Shown: piece by piece, positions 54,901 through 57,900 of the stretch
Layout of the letters: the number at the start of each line of letters is the position of its first letter
Numbering within the stretch: the stretch's first letter is position 1
Assembly (NCBI GenBank): GCA_035934385.1
Contig: DASYXY010000008.1
Location: forward strand, 62,001 to 126,000
Length of the DNA: 64,000 nt
From: CF-118 sp035934385
GTDB lineage: Bacteria > Chloroflexota > Dormibacteria > Dormibacterales > Dormibacteraceae
Direction: 5' to 3'
Translations under genes and position numbers: made by a program
Notes under the pieces: model-generated
What the model saw: the letters and a program-made list of their open reading frames with translations, nothing else
Databases searched by the model: none
What the model was told of the DNA's origin: nothing

Positions 54901-57900
54901 CCGGCCGACGACATGATCTTCGGCGGCGCCCAGAACGACACGATCATCCTGGGCTACGGCGACAATTGGGTCTCGGGTGGGCGCGGCGACCAGTGCATCA
55001 TCGGCGGCGGCGGTCGCTGCCTCACCAGCCGCAATGGCTCGAGTGAGCCGCTCTATGGCATCGCTGCGATTCCGGCGTCCAGCACGACGACGTCGTTCCT
55101 GAACCAGCTGATCACGACGCCGGGCAACGTCCAGCGCGCGACCATCAACGTGGGCGGCGCGCTGAACTACGCCGCGATGCTGTACCCGTACAACTGGGAC
55201 CCGTCAACGTACGTGGCCCCGGGTGTCTCCAGCGGCAACCCGACCTACTCGACGAACTGCAAAGAGAACAAGACCTGCCCGACCTACATCACCGTGTACG
55301 GGCACAACATCATCTACGGCGGTTGGGGCAACGGCGTGACTCACGGCGGGCCGGGCAACTCCGCGATCTCGGGCGCTGAAGCCCCGACATTGGGCTACTC
55401 CGACAACTTCAACCTGTTCGGAAAGGGCGTCACCGCGAACGAGGCGGGATACCTCGCCAACGGAGCCACTGACACCAACCCGACCGATTACGTCATCAAC
55501 ACGGCGGCCATCGAGAGCGACTTCTTCCACCCGTACAACCCGGGCAACGCCGCGGGCTTCGAGCCGGTCGCCGATCCACCGAACGGCAACGCGGGCCGCG
55601 CCTTCAACATCGGTAAGTCGCTGTACTTCAACGCCGAGGACCCGCGGCGCCAGATCCAGCTGTTCCCAGGTCCGGGGGTGTTCGATACGAACATCGCGAC
55701 GGACGGCTTTACGACGGTTGGTGGCTTCAACCCGCTCGACTGCGAATTCGGCGGCACCTCGATCGCCGGTGCCTGCGCCGACTCGACCAAGAAGGGCCTG
55801 CCGTTCTTCATGACCTTCAACCCGTTCGGCGGGCCGCGGTTCGACCCGAACCAGCCCATCGACACGACTTGGAACGCAGCGACCGGCACCTTCCAGCCTG
55901 ACCCCGTCACGGGCGACAAGGCCCTGTTCGGCGACCTGGGCAACGACTACATCGTCGCCGGCATGGGCCGGGTCCGGGTCTGGGGCGGCTGGGGCAACGA
56001 CCTCATCGACCTGCGTGCCGACACGACAGTCGACAACGGCCTTAACGACATGCCCGTGCCGAACTCGCACAACTCGGCAGGCTCGCCGGCCTGGGAGGCG
56101 CTGGCCTACGGCGGCGCGGGCCAGGACATCTACTTCGCGGGCACAGGCGGAGACCGCCTGGTCGACTGGGTCGGCAACCACAACAGCTACTACGTGCCGT
56201 TCTCGCAGTTCGGCATGCCGGCGGTCAGCCGCACGCTGATGCCGTTCCTGCCCGAGTTCCTGTACGCGCTGTCCAAGAGCGACGGTGCCGATCAGACCCT
56301 CGGGCCGCGGACTGACGCGTTCTGCGCAGCCAACCCGTCGACCGGCGCCTGCGTCGACTTCCCGACCTACAGCGGCGCGCCCGCCCGCAACGGCGAACCC
56401 TTCGGCGAGCTGGGCCTGGTCCTGCAGCACGACCTCGCCTGGCACCAGCAGAGCGGCCCGCCGTTCAACGAGATGCCTGAGAACCTTGGCGGCACAGGGA
56501 TCGACGTCGCCAAGACGGCCAACGTGCTGGCATTCAACTCGCCTGGCACGTGCGACTACCTGAGCGAGATGAGCTCTTGCTCCGGGCCGGCAGTTCTCTC
56601 GCTGGCGAACGGCGCCGGCGTCAACCTGCCGTCCGGGACCAACACACCAGGGGCTGGCTCAGCGCCTCTGCAGGTCACGGGCACGCCAGGCGCGACGGTC
56701 ACCTACTCGGTTACCGAAGGCACCTTGTACAAAATCACCGGCAGCGGCGTTATCGGCGCGACCGGGAGGTTCGGCACTAGCGTCGACGTCTCGACCTGGC
56801 CAGATGGCACGATCACCGTCACAGCAACACTCACGGCCAACGGTCACACGACGACGCTGACCGGAACCATGGGCAAGAACAGCGTGGCGCCGCCGGCGCC
56901 TACCGCGAGCGCGCCGGTGTGGGCGAACATCGCCAACGCTTCCATCTACAACGTGACGGTCACCGGCCAGGTCGGGTCGATCGCCGATGTCGTGATCAAT
57001 GACGGTCAGCTGCCCATCGCCAACCAGTCGAACGGGATGGACTTCGTCGGCTCCACCGGCACCGTGGTCGTGCCGATCGACGTCACCGGCCTGGTGGATG
57101 GACCTCTGACGATATCGGTGAGCCTGACCAATGGGGCGGGCAACAGCTACGCTACGACCTTCACCGTGTTGAAGGACACAGTGGCGCCTCCGCTAACGGT
57201 GTCGGCGTCGCCCTACATCAACATTGCAAACGTGAGCACCTACCAGCCGGTCTTCACCGGAGAGGCCGATGGGACCGTCAGCTACACGATCACCGACGGC
57301 ACCACGACGCTCAGCGGCAGCAAGTTCTTCAACGGCAGCACCAAGTGGCAGCCGAGTATGGTCCTCACATCACTCAAGAACGGACCGGTCACGCTGACTG
57401 TGACCGAGACGGACCCGGCAGGCAACCCGACCGTGGTCGTGACGCACCTGGTCAAGGACACGGTGGCGCCATCTGGTTCGTTCGCGATGGCCGGCACGAC
57501 GATCAACGGTGTCGTCGCCACTACCAATCCGGCGTTGTCGATCACCCCTGCCTTCACGGCGACTTCGGGCATCGCCTCGGTCCTGTACTCCGTGAATGGC
57601 GGCTTGTCTTATGCCGCCACCGCGGTGCTACCGAGCGTCGACGGGCTGTACACGGTCACAGCGCTGGTGACGAGCAACTCCGGCAACACCGCGACGTTCA
57701 GCAGGCAGGTGCGGCTAGACCGCAGTGGACCAGCAGTCACGTACTCGATTACGGCTCCCACGAACGCGGGCGCCTACGACGTCGGCAAGCCCGTGACGCT
57801 GACCTTCAGCGCCAGCGATGTGGACAACGTCGCGTCTACCACGGCGGTGCTTGACGGCACAACCGCCGTTACGAGCGGAGTTGCCTTCAACACCGAGAAG

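Larger units (their letters stand above)
46903..56020 (+). repeat. RTX-like glycine/aspartate arrays of the giant protein
   Basis: Nonapeptide-like G-G-x-G-x-D/N-x-h-x units occur at about 46903-47000, 52105-52240, 53178-53285, 53680-53765, 54222-54375, 54887-55010, 55308-55385 and 55920-56020. Examples are 'GGPGNNTIYGSQAPDFIAGG', 'LIGGDGTDNIQGGPGRN' and 'GDLGNDYIVAGMGRVRVWGG'. Asparagine often replaces the calcium-ligand aspartate, so calcium binding may be partial. RTX arrays usually fold outside the cell on calcium binding. Confidence 0.7.
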
